Shown here: positions 1 to 8,546 of the stretch, one piece after another
How the letters are laid out: every line of letters begins with the position of its first letter
How positions within the stretch are numbered: position 1 is the first letter of the stretch
Assembly (NCBI RefSeq): GCF_900107965.1
Contig: NZ_FNVU01000018.1
Span: 124,001-188,000 of the forward strand
Source: Actinacidiphila yanglinensis
GTDB taxonomy: Bacteria > Actinomycetota > Actinomycetes > Streptomycetales > Streptomycetaceae
DNA length: 64,000 nt
Direction of reading: 5' to 3'
Notes under the pieces: model-generated
The model's input: only the letters and a program-made list of their open reading frames with translations
Database searches by the model: none
Told to the model about the DNA's origin: nothing
Translations under genes and position numbers: made by a program

Positions 1-189
1 CCCGCAGACGCTCCCGGCCGGCTGACCGCCCGCCCGCCGACACCCCCGTTCCTCCCCGCTCCTCCGCCGATCGGGCGGAAAACCCGGCGGATTCCCGGGA
101 CGGCCCCGGCGGAGCCGGCCCGCCACCGCACGGCCGCTAGCGTGCGGGCAGGGTGATCCGGCGGGGAACGGCGGCGGGCGGAGGAAGCG

Positions 190-1911
190 GTGAGCGACGG
201 CGTCGGGGGTGGCGAGCACCCGCCCGGGCTGGAACTGGACGAGTTGCTGGACGAACTGCAGAGCCGCATCAACGCGGTGCGCGGGACCCAGGCACGGGTG
301 CACAGCCTGCTGGAGGCGCTGCTCTCGGTCGGCCGGGAACTGGACCTGCCGCACGTGCTGCGCCGGGTCGTCGAGTCGGCGGTCACGCTGGTCGACGCCG
401 AGTACGGCGCGCTGGGAGTGGTCGAGGGCTCGGGGCTGACGGAGTTCCTGACCGTGGGCGTGTCGGAGCGGCAGGCACACGAGATCGGACCGCTCCCCTC
501 TGGGCACGGGATCCTGGGCGAACTCATCCGGCACCCGCGGCCTTTGAGGCTTCCGGAACTCTCCGCACACCCCGCCTCCTACGGCCTCCCGCGGCACCAT
601 CCTCCGATGCACACCTTCCTCGGTGTGCCCATCCGCGTGCGCAACGAGGTCTTCGGGAACCTCTACCTGACCGAGAAGCAGGACGGCGAGGAGTTCGACG
701 CCGAGGACGAGACGATCCTGCGCATGCTGGCGGTGGCGGCCGGCTACGCGATCGAGAACGCGCGGCTGTACCAGTCGGCCCGCGACCGGCAGCGCTGGCT
801 GGAGGCGAACGCGCAGATCGTGGGCGCGCTGCTGTCCGGCGCCCCGCAGGCCGAGGTGCTGAAGGGGATCGTCGACCACGCGCGCCGCATCCTCGGCGCC
901 GACCTCGGGGTGCTCGCCCTGCCGGTCGACGGACGGACGGACCTGCGCGTGGCGATCGCGCTGGGCGTGGACGCCGACGCGCACCGGGACCTGGTGCTGC
1001 CCGTGAAGGGTTCCTTCATGGGGGCGGCGATGACCGCCGGCGAGCGGATCACCACGGCCCGCATCCAGGAGGACCCGAGGGTCACCGCCGGGCCGCCCCG
1101 CTGGGCGGGCCTGGGTCCCGTGGTGGCGCTCCCGATGATCACCGACGACGGGGTCCGGGGCGTGCTGCTGCTGGGCAGGGAACAGCACGAGGCGCCCTTC
1201 AGCGACGAGGAGACCGCGCCCCTGCTCGCCTTCGCCGGGCAGGCCGCACTGGCGATGGAACTGGCCGAACGCCGTCGCGACGCCGAGCAGGTCGCCATCC
1301 TGGAGGAGCGCGACCGCATCGCCAGGGATCTGCACGACCTCGCGATCCAGCGCCTGTTCGCCACCGGCATGACCCTGCAGAGCACCCTGCGCTTCGTCGA
1401 GCACCCCGAGGCGACCGATCGCCTGCTGCGGGCCGTGGACGACCTCGACGAGACCATCAAGATCATCCGGACCACGATCTTCGGGCTGCGCTCCCACGAT
1501 CTGGAGCAGCGGACCGAAGGGTTGCGCTCCCAGGTCGCGGCCGGCGTCGAGCGGGCGGCGGACACCCTCGGCTTCACACCGTCGCTGCGGATGGAGGGGC
1601 TGATCGACACCGAGGTACCGCCGGCGATCATGGAGGAGGCCGTCGCCGTACTCGGCGAGGCGCTGTCCAACGTCGCCCGGCACGCCCGTGCCTCGTCCGT
1701 GGCCGTCGCGCTCGAGGTCGCCCACGGCACGCTCAGCCTGACGGTGCGCGACGACGGGGTGGGCATCGCGGAGCAGGCCGGGCGCAGCGGCCTGCGGAAC
1801 CTCGCCGAACGCGCGGAGAGGCTGGGAGGGACCTTCCAGGTCGGGCCGGCGCCGGACCGCGGTACCCGGCTGGTGTGGCGGGTGCCGTTGGGACGGGCGG
1901 GCACCGGCTAG
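190..1911 (+). CDS. GAF-domain sensor histidine kinase (DevS/DosT-like)
   Basis: This 573-residue cytoplasmic kinase has two GAF-like sensory domains (about 45-190 and 205-350), a HisKA_3 dimerisation segment with the phosphoacceptor in the ARDLHD motif (His382), and a C-terminal HATPase domain with an N-box (EALSNVARHA, near residue 495) and a DDGVGI box near residue 521. This order is that of the DevS/DosT redox or hypoxia sensors. GTG at 190 is chosen because GGAGGAAG lies just upstream. No response regulator is encoded nearby, so the partner must be elsewhere. The following Acg-type oxidoreductase and universal stress protein are classic DosR-regulon members, which supports a hypoxia or dormancy role by inference. 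Ligand (haem or other) cannot be told from the sequence. Confidence 0.9.
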   Translation: MSDGVGGGEHPPGLELDELLDELQSRINAVRGTQARVHSLLEALLSVGRELDLPHVLRRVVESAVTLVDAEYGALGVVEGSGLTEFLTVGVSERQAHEIGPLPSGHGILGELIRHPRPLRLPELSAHPASYGLPRHHPPMHTFLGVPIRVRNEVFGNLYLTEKQDGEEFDAEDETILRMLAVAAGYAIENARLYQSARDRQRWLEANAQIVGALLSGAPQAEVLKGIVDHARRILGADLGVLALPVDGRTDLRVAIALGVDADAHRDLVLPVKGSFMGAAMTAGERITTARIQEDPRVTAGPPRWAGLGPVVALPMITDDGVRGVLLLGREQHEAPFSDEETAPLLAFAGQAALAMELAERRRDAEQVAILEERDRIARDLHDLAIQRLFATGMTLQSTLRFVEHPEATDRLLRAVDDLDETIKIIRTTIFGLRSHDLEQRTEGLRSQVAAGVERAADTLGFTPSLRMEGLIDTEVPPAIMEEAVAVLGEALSNVARHARASSVAVALEVAHGTLSLTVRDDGVGIAEQAGRSGLRNLAERAERLGGTFQVGPAPDRGTRLVWRVPLGRAGTG

Positions 1912-2239
1912 CGCCGTGGCCGGAAAGGTCGGCCTGGTTCGCGGTGTCCGGTGCGGTGCATCGCAAGGCGGTGGGGGTACCGCCCGGCCGCCGGGCCAGG
2001 GGGAGATCGCCCTCGTACCGGGCGTACTCGGGCGACTCCGACAACGCCGGGGGCGCCTCCCGCCGGAGGCAGGGGACAGGTGCCGGGCCGGGCGCCGCGA
2101 ACCCGTGAACCTTTCCGGTCACGGCACCAGCGTCCCCGTCCGCGGGGGTCGAACGGTCCCCGGCGCGGCACGACCGGCCCCTGCCGCCTTCCGGGGCGAC
2201 CGGCCAGGGTGGAGGCAGGACGGCCACGCGGAGGAGGTC
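1912..2239. other. intergenic region, no gene seen
   Basis: About 330 bases separate the kinase from the Acg-type gene. Frames are open here only because of the high GC content, and no start with a ribosome site or recognisable protein is visible. The GAGGAGG at 2231-2237 is the ribosome-binding site of the next gene. Confidence 0.5.
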
Positions 2240-3226
2240 ATGGCGACGAAGGCCCTGGACGCGAGGACACTGGACACGCTGATCTCGGCGGCGGTCGCGG
2301 CCCCCTCCATCCACAACTCCCAGCCCTGGCGCTACCGGCTCGATCCCGACACGCGCACGATCGAGGTGTACGCGATGCCGGAGCGGAGGCTGCCGCACAC
2401 CGACCCCGACGGACGGGCCCTGCACCTGTCGGTCGGCGCGGCGGTCCTCAACCTGCGGGTCGCCGTGGCCCACTTCGGCTGGACGCCGGTCGTCCGGCTG
2501 CTCCCCCGGCCCGCCGTGCCCGACCATCTGGCGTCGGTGCGCCTGGCCGGACGGCCGCCGGGCGGCGACGCGTTCGAGGAGAACCTGTACGAGGCGTTGT
2601 GGCGCCGGCACAGCAGCCGATTCCCGTTCTCGGACCGGCCCGTACCCGTCCGGCTCGTCGACGAGCTCGCGGGCGCGGCGGCACGCGAGGGCGCCCGGCT
2701 GATCCGGCCGTCGCCCGCGGAGACCTCCCGCATCCTGGAGCTCACGGCGGAGGCCGCGTGGTACGAGTCCGCGGACGCGCAGCGCCGGGTGGAGAGCCGT
2801 TCGTGGATACGGGACGAGGGTTCGGACGGCGTGCCGGCCTCGGCGCTCGGCCCGCGGGACGAGGCGGGACGGATGCCCGTCCGCGACTTCTCCGCGCCGC
2901 CGTCCGTGCACCGGCCGGATCCGGCGGCCTTCGAGTCGCACCCGGTCGTCACCGTCCTGTCCACGGCGCGGGACACGCCCGAGGAGTGGCTGCGCGCCGG
3001 CCAGGCGCTGGAGCGGACGCTGCTGCTCGCGACGGCGCACGACCTCAGGGCCTCCCTGCTCCACCAGGCCCTCGAATGGGACGACCTGCGCTGGGCGCTC
3101 AACGACCCGCGGGGAGGGATCGGCCACGTGCAGATGCTGATCAGGGTGGGCTACGGCCCGGAGGGCCCGCCCACCTCGCGGCTGCCGGTGCGGGACGTGC
3201 TGGAACCCCCGCGGTGGCCCGCGTAG
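2240..3226 (+). CDS. Acg family FMN-binding nitroreductase-like oxidoreductase
   Basis: A 328-residue protein of the Acg family (named for the alpha-crystallin-coregulated gene of mycobacteria), a duplicated nitroreductase fold. The N-terminal stretch AAPSIHNSQPWRY matches the FMN-phosphate-binding signature of nitroreductases, and HSSRFPFSDRPV opens the second half. The C-terminal half (about 240-320) carries the second nitroreductase-like lobe. In mycobacterial Acg the active-site lid blocks flavin access and the protein may store or sequester FMN, so enzymatic activity is not assured. ATG at 2240 follows GAGGAGG at ideal spacing; longer in-frame upstream starts lack such a site. It lies downstream of a DevS-like kinase and upstream of a Usp gene, matching the gene set controlled by DosR-type systems. 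Confidence 0.88.
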   Translation: MATKALDARTLDTLISAAVAAPSIHNSQPWRYRLDPDTRTIEVYAMPERRLPHTDPDGRALHLSVGAAVLNLRVAVAHFGWTPVVRLLPRPAVPDHLASVRLAGRPPGGDAFEENLYEALWRRHSSRFPFSDRPVPVRLVDELAGAAAREGARLIRPSPAETSRILELTAEAAWYESADAQRRVESRSWIRDEGSDGVPASALGPRDEAGRMPVRDFSAPPSVHRPDPAAFESHPVVTVLSTARDTPEEWLRAGQALERTLLLATAHDLRASLLHQALEWDDLRWALNDPRGGIGHVQMLIRVGYGPEGPPTSRLPVRDVLEPPRWPA

Positions 3227-3319
3227 CCGTACCGAGGGTCCCGGGCCGCGGGGGCCACTGGGCCCTTCCGGCGGCGCGGGCGGGAGAGCGAGGCTGGAAG
3301 AGGACCCCCGAGGAGGCGG

Positions 3320-4150
3320 ATGCCCATGCGTCGCAATGTCACAGCAGGAGCCGACGGTTCGGCCACCGCCCTGGCCGCGTGCGAGTGGGCGGCACGGGAG
3401 GCGGAGCTGCACGGGGCGTCCTTGCGGATCGTCCACGCCGTGGCGCCCCTGCCCGGTCGCACCACCGTGACGAACCCCACCGATCCCACGCCCCGCCCCA
3501 AGACGGCGGACCGGCTGGGCAGCGAGACGGAGGACCGCGTGCGCAGCGGGTTCCCGGACCTGCCGGTGGTGACCGACGAGGTCGCGGCGCGCCCGGTCGA
3601 CGCGCTGGTGGACGCCGCCGGGGACACCGAGATGCTCGTGGTGGGCTCGCACGGTACGGGGACGATCGCGACGCTTCTCGGTTCGGTGGGGCGCGGGGTC
3701 GCCGGGCGTGCGCCCTGCCCGGTCGTCCTGGTTCCCGAGGACGCCGACGGCGGCGGGGACGTCGTCCTGGGACTCGATCTGGATCGGACGGCGGACCGGG
3801 CGATCGCCTTCGCGTGCGACGAGGCCGCCGCGAGAGGAGGTGCCCTGCGCGTCGTGCACGGCCGTTCCGCCCGCCGCGGCGGCCCGTCCGGCGCCGCGGA
3901 GCAGGAGGGGGCGGACACCGAAGAAGAGGCGTTCGCGAAGAGGCTGGCCCCCTGGCGGGCGAAGTACCCCGGGGTGCGGATGATGGGTGAGGCCGCGCTC
4001 GGTGGCGGCGCCCGCGATCTCGCCGACGCGGCACTCGACGCTTCCCTCGTCGTCCTGGACCGCGGCAACCACAAGGGCGCCGACCAGATCGGCACGGTGG
4101 CGGAGGCGGTCCTGAAGTCCTCCGCGACCCCGGTCGCCGTCGTCCCGTAG
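3320..4150 (+). CDS. universal stress protein, tandem Usp domains
   Basis: A 276-residue protein with two Usp domains. The N-terminal one starts with VTAGADGS and contains a complete ATP-binding signature of the G-x2-G-x9-G-S/T kind (GSHGTGTIATLLGSVGRG). The second half (about 145-276) keeps the fold ending ATPVAVV but its glycine-rich nucleotide loop is poorly preserved, so only one domain may bind ATP. The gene starts at ATG 3320 after GAGGAGGC; ATG 3326 is an alternative two codons in. A near-palindrome GGGGCCACTGGGCCC at 3251-3265 sits 55 bases upstream and resembles the loose GGGnCC repeats of actinobacterial DevR/OsdR sites; this is a weak suggestion. Confidence 0.9.
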   Translation: MPMRRNVTAGADGSATALAACEWAAREAELHGASLRIVHAVAPLPGRTTVTNPTDPTPRPKTADRLGSETEDRVRSGFPDLPVVTDEVAARPVDALVDAAGDTEMLVVGSHGTGTIATLLGSVGRGVAGRAPCPVVLVPEDADGGGDVVLGLDLDRTADRAIAFACDEAAARGGALRVVHGRSARRGGPSGAAEQEGADTEEEAFAKRLAPWRAKYPGVRMMGEAALGGGARDLADAALDASLVVLDRGNHKGADQIGTVAEAVLKSSATPVAVVP

Positions 4151-4223
4151 CCCGCAGCAACCCCCGTGACGCGCACGGGAGTCGACGAGGACGTCGGTCA
4201 ACCTCTCCCGGCGGGGCGCCCGC

Positions 4224-4629
4224 TCACGGGCCGATGTGGAGGAACGGCGCCCAACGACTCGGCTCGCGGGCGTAGTCGTCACGTCCGCGGTACTCGCGCA
4301 GCGCGCCGTGGAGGGCCCGGGCGGCGCCGGACGGGTCGAGGCGGGAGCGGCCCGGCAGTGCCCCACCGGGAAGCGAACCGCCGCCGCCGAGGCGCTGGTG
4401 GACGCCCCTGGTGATCCGGGCGGCGTCGGCGGCCCCGACCGACCAGAAAGGTGCTCACGACCCGTCGCCGGCCGACGTGGTACAGCGCGGTGGCGAGACC
4501 GACCGCCTCGTCCGGCACGGCGACGCCGCCGGTGGTGCTCTTGCCGGCGGACAGGAACACGAACTCGCCGCCGGCCGCAGGGTCGACGCTCGTGGACGCC
4601 CCGGAACGGCCGACTTTCGCGTGCTCCAC
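4224..4629 (-). pseudogene. CHAT-domain protein remnant (truncated, frameshifted)
   Basis: Read on the minus strand, this stretch gives EFVFLSAGKSTTGGVAVPDE and then LATALYHVGRRRVVSTF, the conserved end of actinobacterial CHAT (caspase HetF-associated with TPRs) domains, where LSAC.T..G normally carries the catalytic cysteine. Here that cysteine is Gly (LSAGKS). After STF the frame breaks at the CTTTC near 4456-4460; dropping one T restores WSVGAADAARITRGVHQRL and the usual C-terminal RWAPFLHIGP followed by a stop at 4224-4226. The N-terminal bulk of a CHAT protein (TPRs, catalytic histidine) is absent upstream. So the piece is truncated, has lost the nucleophile and carries a +1 frameshift. 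No transposon flank is visible. Confidence 0.75.
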
Positions 4630-4993
4630 CGGTGGCCCGGTGTGCCCTCATGGGCGTGCTGTGCAGCGGGTTTGCGGGGGAGGCTCTCATGCGCTGCCGG
4701 ATCACCGTCGGAGAAGGGTGCGAACTCGCCCGGGCGCGCCCGAGCGGGCGGCTCCGATCGGCACGGCACCGGCGCACCCGACCATGGCGGCGTCCGACCG
4801 CGTCCGCGTGGGGCCCGCAACACGCTCACGGCGTCGATCCGCGCGGCCGGTGACCCGCACCGCACGCCCCGGGCCCGCCGGCAACGGGGGGTGGGGCCGG
4901 GGCACGCGCCCCCTTCCCGCGCACCCACCGCGCCGCGCGATCGGCCGTGCTAGCGTCCCTCGTTCACGTCCGTCCACTCAGCGCGGGGGCCTG
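4630..4993. other. intergenic region, no gene seen
   Basis: Some 360 bases between the CHAT remnant and the peptidase E gene. I see no conserved protein in any frame. TAGCGT at 4952-4957 and GGGGGCC just before 4994 are plausible promoter and ribosome elements of the next gene. Confidence 0.4.
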
Positions 4994-5674
4994 ATGAAGC
5001 TTCTCCTCACCGACTCCGGCGTCAGGAACGCGAGCATCCTGGCGGCCTTGGTCGATCTCCTGGGCAAACCGGTCGCCGAGGCCGGCGCCCTGTGCATCCC
5101 CACCGCGGGCTACGGAGGGCCGTACGGGGATCCGGGCGGCCCCTGGCGATTCGTCAGCGGACGGACCCCGAGTCCGATGACCGAGTTGGGCTGGAAGTCG
5201 GTGGGCATGCTGGAACTCACCGCGCTGCCCAGCATCGACAGGGACCGCTGGGTCTCCTGGGTCCGCGAGGCCGACGTCCTCCTGGTGAACGGCGGCGACA
5301 CGCTGTACCTGGCGCACTGGATGCGGGAGTCCGGACTGGCCGACCTCCTTCCGTCCCTGCACGACACGGTCTACGTGGGACTCAGTGCCGGGAGCACGGT
5401 GCTGACGCCCCGCGTCGGGAAGTTCTTCGTCGGCTGGGAGCCGCCGACCGGTGAGGACACCGCGCTGGGAGTCGTCGACTTCTCCCTCTTCCCGCACGTC
5501 GGCAGCCCGGACTGTCCGGACAACACCATGGCCGCGGCGGAACGGTGGGCCGCCGAGATCCACGGACCGGCGTACGCCATGGACCGCGAGACCGCCATCA
5601 AGGTGACCGACGGCGCCGTCGAGGTCGTCTCCGAGGGGAACTGGAAGCTGTTCAACCCGGCATCGCGGAACTGA
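4994..5674 (+). CDS. peptidase E-like protein (S51 family)
   Basis: This 226-residue protein matches the S51 peptidase E family, cytoplasmic Ser peptidases that in enteric bacteria cleave Asp-X dipeptides. The nucleophile elbow GLSAGS (Ser131) and the NGGDTLYL loop are both present, and DFSLFPH supplies the likely catalytic histidine. Length is normal for the family. ATG 4994 gives MKLLLTDSG, the usual N-terminus. Substrate preference cannot be read from the sequence, and actinobacterial S51 members are often annotated only as Type 1 glutamine amidotransferase-like. It stands alone between a CHAT remnant and an SDR gene. Confidence 0.88.
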   Translation: MKLLLTDSGVRNASILAALVDLLGKPVAEAGALCIPTAGYGGPYGDPGGPWRFVSGRTPSPMTELGWKSVGMLELTALPSIDRDRWVSWVREADVLLVNGGDTLYLAHWMRESGLADLLPSLHDTVYVGLSAGSTVLTPRVGKFFVGWEPPTGEDTALGVVDFSLFPHVGSPDCPDNTMAAAERWAAEIHGPAYAMDRETAIKVTDGAVEVVSEGNWKLFNPASRN

Positions 5675-5771
5675 CACTCCGTCACGTGCACGCGAACACC
5701 GCACGGGACGCCACCTGCCCCGGGGAAAACGGGTTGTCGTGCGTGCGTCCGGGGTCCGAGGATGGCGCCTC

Positions 5772-6560
5772 ATGATGACTGCACCCGGGAAACCCTCCTC
5801 CGATGCCCTCCGCCCGGTCGCGCTGGTGACCGGCGTCGGCCGCTCCGTGGGGATCGGGGCAGGGATCGCCCGCCAACTGGCCCGGGCCGGCTGGAACATC
5901 GCCTTCACGTACTGGACGCCGTACGACGCCCGCATGCCCTGGGGCGTCGAGGACGGCGCCGGGGAGGCCGCCGCCAGGAGTCTCGCGGAACGTGGCGCCG
6001 AGACCCTGGCGGTGGAGGCGGACCTCGCCGATCCGGATGCCCCTCGACATCTCTTCGACGAGGTCGAAAGCAGCCTCGGCAACGTCACCGCCCTCGTGAT
6101 GTGCCACTGCGAGTCGGTCGACTCCGGCCTGCTCGACACGACCGTCGAGAGCTTCGACCGCCATTTCGCGGTGAACGCGCGTGCCACCTGGCTGCTGATC
6201 CGTGAGTACGGTCGCCGTTTCCGCGGGGCCGCCGGGACCGGACGCGTGATCAGCCTCACCAGCGACCACACCGTCGGCAACCTGCCCTACGGCGCGAGCA
6301 AGGGCGCATTGGACCGCATCACCCTGGCCGCCGCCCACGAGCTCGCGCACCTCGGGATCACCGCCAATGCAATCAACCCGGGGCCGATAGACACCGGCTG
6401 GATGTCCGACGCCCTCCGCATCGACCTCCTCCACCAGACCCCGCTGGGCCGCCTGGGCACCCCCCGCGACACGGCCCACCTCGTGGACTTCCTGTGCTCA
6501 CCCGAGGGCCAGTGGATCAACGGTCAGCTCCTGAAGAGCAATGGCGGCTTCGCCAGCTGA
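5772..6560 (+). CDS. SDR family oxidoreductase
   Basis: A 262-residue short-chain dehydrogenase/reductase. TGVGRSVGIG near residue 21 is the dinucleotide loop, LTSDH holds the catalytic serine and YGASK the Tyr-x3-Lys pair. NAINPGPIDTGW and the ending WINGQLLKSNGG are typical of the FabG-like classical branch. Two adjacent in-frame ATGs (5772, 5775) are possible starts. The WTPYDARMPWGVED insert after the second strand is longer than in most FabG proteins and is seen in a Bacillus/actinobacterial SDR subset. The substrate is unknown, and there is no operon partner within 80 bases. Confidence 0.88.
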   Translation: MMTAPGKPSSDALRPVALVTGVGRSVGIGAGIARQLARAGWNIAFTYWTPYDARMPWGVEDGAGEAAARSLAERGAETLAVEADLADPDAPRHLFDEVESSLGNVTALVMCHCESVDSGLLDTTVESFDRHFAVNARATWLLIREYGRRFRGAAGTGRVISLTSDHTVGNLPYGASKGALDRITLAAAHELAHLGITANAINPGPIDTGWMSDALRIDLLHQTPLGRLGTPRDTAHLVDFLCSPEGQWINGQLLKSNGGFAS

Positions 6561-6644
6561 GCCGCCGGGGCGGAGCGTGCTTCGTTGTCGGTGCCACCGT
6601 GCAGGATCAGCGCGTCAGTTCTCGTTCAGCGATGGGGAAGCACC

Positions 6645-6986
6645 GTGCCGATCACCAACCAGCAGGCGGCAGAGCACAGGTTTCTGCGGCACATGTACGC
6701 GGACGCGTACTTTCCCGATCACGTCGTCGACCGGGGCAGGGCGATACTCGCCCGGTTGTGCGAGCGGATCGAGGCCGAGCGCCCCTCGGATCTGAGGGCC
6801 CTGTACGCGCTCACCCAGGCCGCGACGGAGGAGTTCAACGATCTGGAGGCGGAGTTCGAGGCGGCCGGAAGCGAGATCGAGACCGTCGCACGCGAGTGGA
6901 TCGCCGAGGACTTCTGGTTCGTCGCATCGGCATACGGTTTCGGGGACGCGGACGTGGAGGAGCTGATCGCCACCCGGGACTGGTGA
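6645..6986 (+). CDS. DUF5713-like small protein
   Basis: A 113-residue acidic, helical protein beginning VPITNQQ. It fits the DUF5713 family by its pattern of MYADAYFPDHVV followed by a helical pair and a closing EWIAEDFWFVA; function is unknown in that family. GTG 6645 is chosen over the longer in-frame GTG at 6585 because GGGGAAG lies eight bases upstream and the family begins near here. It is monocistronic between an SDR and a DUF4253 protein. Confidence 0.72.
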   Translation: MPITNQQAAEHRFLRHMYADAYFPDHVVDRGRAILARLCERIEAERPSDLRALYALTQAATEEFNDLEAEFEAAGSEIETVAREWIAEDFWFVASAYGFGDADVEELIATRDW

Positions 6987-7073
6987 GGCTCCCCGCGGCA
7001 CGGACGCAGCTGCTGCCGCAGCCGCACCGACCGTTCCCCAGCCATTGTCAGGGGCCACGTCTACCGTCAGGCC

Positions 7074-7856
7074 GTGACCTTTACATTGCCTGACGGTCTG
7101 CCTCCCGGGCGTTCAGAGCCTCCTGGTTCGGCGGCGATATGGATATCGAACAAACTGCCCGCGGACATCGAATCCCTGTGGGCTCTCCTGCTGGAGCAGC
7201 AGGAGAGCACGGGGCTGTTCCCGCTGCTGTGCTGGCCCGGTTCACCGGCCCGGTCCTCGCTGGCCGAGGTGGATGAGATGCGCCTGGAGCCGGTACTGGC
7301 CGCGGGATTCGCCGAATACCGCCGGCAGCGGCTGCCGTTCTGGTCTGCCCCCGCACCCGAGGAGGGTCCGGAGGGAGTCGAGCCCTGGCCGCACGATCCC
7401 GGGCCGCCTTTTGAGAACTGGCCCGGGCTGGCGCCGCCGGTAGCGGTGGCCACGGACACTCCTTCCCCGGCTCGGGCGGCTGCGCGCACGGTCGCCCATC
7501 TCGTGAACGCGGGAGGGCACGAGCTCAAGGACTGCCGCCTCGCTCTCGTCCCCGCCCGGCGCAGCGCGGATCTCCCGGCACTTCTGGAGTGGTCGTCGGA
7601 GGCCCCGGTCCCTCTGGTGTCCGCCCTGTTGCGCAGCTGGGAGGAGCGGTTCGGCACGCAGGTGGTGTCCGCCTGCGGAAACTCGCTGCATGTCTCGGTC
7701 GCCCGGCCGCCCCGGAACCTGCGGGACGCCGAACTCCTCGCGTGCGAGCACGTGTTGTCCACGGCGGCCAGCATCGTCGACGATCCGCCGACGCCGTTTC
7801 CGGAGTACGCGGCCGAGCTGGTGGGTCGATCCGACTGGTGGTTCTGGTGGGATTAG
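7074..7856 (+). CDS. DUF4253 domain-containing protein
   Basis: A 260-residue soluble protein. The C-terminal half matches DUF4253, with ALLRSWEERFG, then a strand-rich core around NSLHVSVARPP and the closing SDWWFWWD. In many actinobacteria this domain closes proteins of unknown function, often linked to toxin-immunity or SMI1-like neighbourhoods. The N-terminal half carries WALLLEQQESTGLFPLL, which the family also has. Start is GTG 7074. No toxin is adjacent, so the immunity idea is only a family-level association. Confidence 0.8.
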   Translation: MTFTLPDGLPPGRSEPPGSAAIWISNKLPADIESLWALLLEQQESTGLFPLLCWPGSPARSSLAEVDEMRLEPVLAAGFAEYRRQRLPFWSAPAPEEGPEGVEPWPHDPGPPFENWPGLAPPVAVATDTPSPARAAARTVAHLVNAGGHELKDCRLALVPARRSADLPALLEWSSEAPVPLVSALLRSWEERFGTQVVSACGNSLHVSVARPPRNLRDAELLACEHVLSTAASIVDDPPTPFPEYAAELVGRSDWWFWWD

Positions 7857-8546
7857 GGCGGTGAGGGCCGTCCGTGCCGAACCCTGGTGGGCGCCCTCCG
7901 CGCCGGGCGCCGCGAGCCCAGCCCCCGCGGCTGAGCCGCCGGACCACCGGCCCGTGGCCGGTTTCTCGCGCAGTTCCCCGCGCTCCTGGGTGGTTACCGC
8001 TGCCCGCAAGGATGCCCCCTCCCCGGGACAGGACCCGCCGGACCACCGGCCGGTATCCGACTCCACGCGCCTGCCCGCAAGGATGCGCCTCCCCCGGGCA
8101 GAGTTGACCTTGCAGGCGACGGCGCCCCACAGGGGCGCGGGGAACTGCGCGACCAGCCACAACGGCGCAGCCGGGAACCCGCGAGCCGAACCCCCACGAC
8201 CAAACCGCCGGACCACCGGCCGGGCGGGGCCGCCGACGCTCCGTGAGGGTGTGACCGCGCCGGGTCGAGGTCGGGCGGTCGGGACGCGGAGTCGAGATGC
8301 GCTTCCGCCGGAGTGGACCAGACTGGGGTGAAGGGGGAGACATTCGAACACTGACGCGGGCCCCGGGAGAGGGGCGGAAGCCCTTCCGCGGGTTGGCCGA
8401 GGGCTGCCCCGGAGAGGGTGGCGCTCGCCGAGTGCCATGGCAGGAGCGCCTGAGCGCCCTCCCGCGGTGGAGGGCCACGTTCGGGGCGCGCACGGTGCGG
8501 TACCTGCGCGGCTCGCCCGTACCCGACGGTGAGAAGGCGAAGCGTG
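7857..8546. repeat. repeat-rich intergenic region
   Basis: This 690-base gap has no gene but several repeats. CCGCCGGACCACCGGCC occurs three times (near 7937, 8038 and 8206), CTGCCCGCAAGGATG twice (near 8002 and 8080). GCGCAGTTCCCCGCGC (7968-7983) and its exact reverse complement (8135-8150) form a 16-bp inverted pair. The GGGGAACTGCGCGACCAGCC unit near 8139 is, from my knowledge, a common short repeat in Streptomyces intergenic DNA. GGCGCCCCACAGGGGCGC at 8121-8138 can fold as a small hairpin. The remaining 300 bases hold nothing I recognise. Confidence 0.6.

Noticed and set aside
1733..4777. A minus-strand open frame of about 1,000 codons opposite the Acg and Usp genes
   Set aside because: Codon third positions fit the plus-strand genes; this frame is an Arg/Pro-rich antisense shadow.
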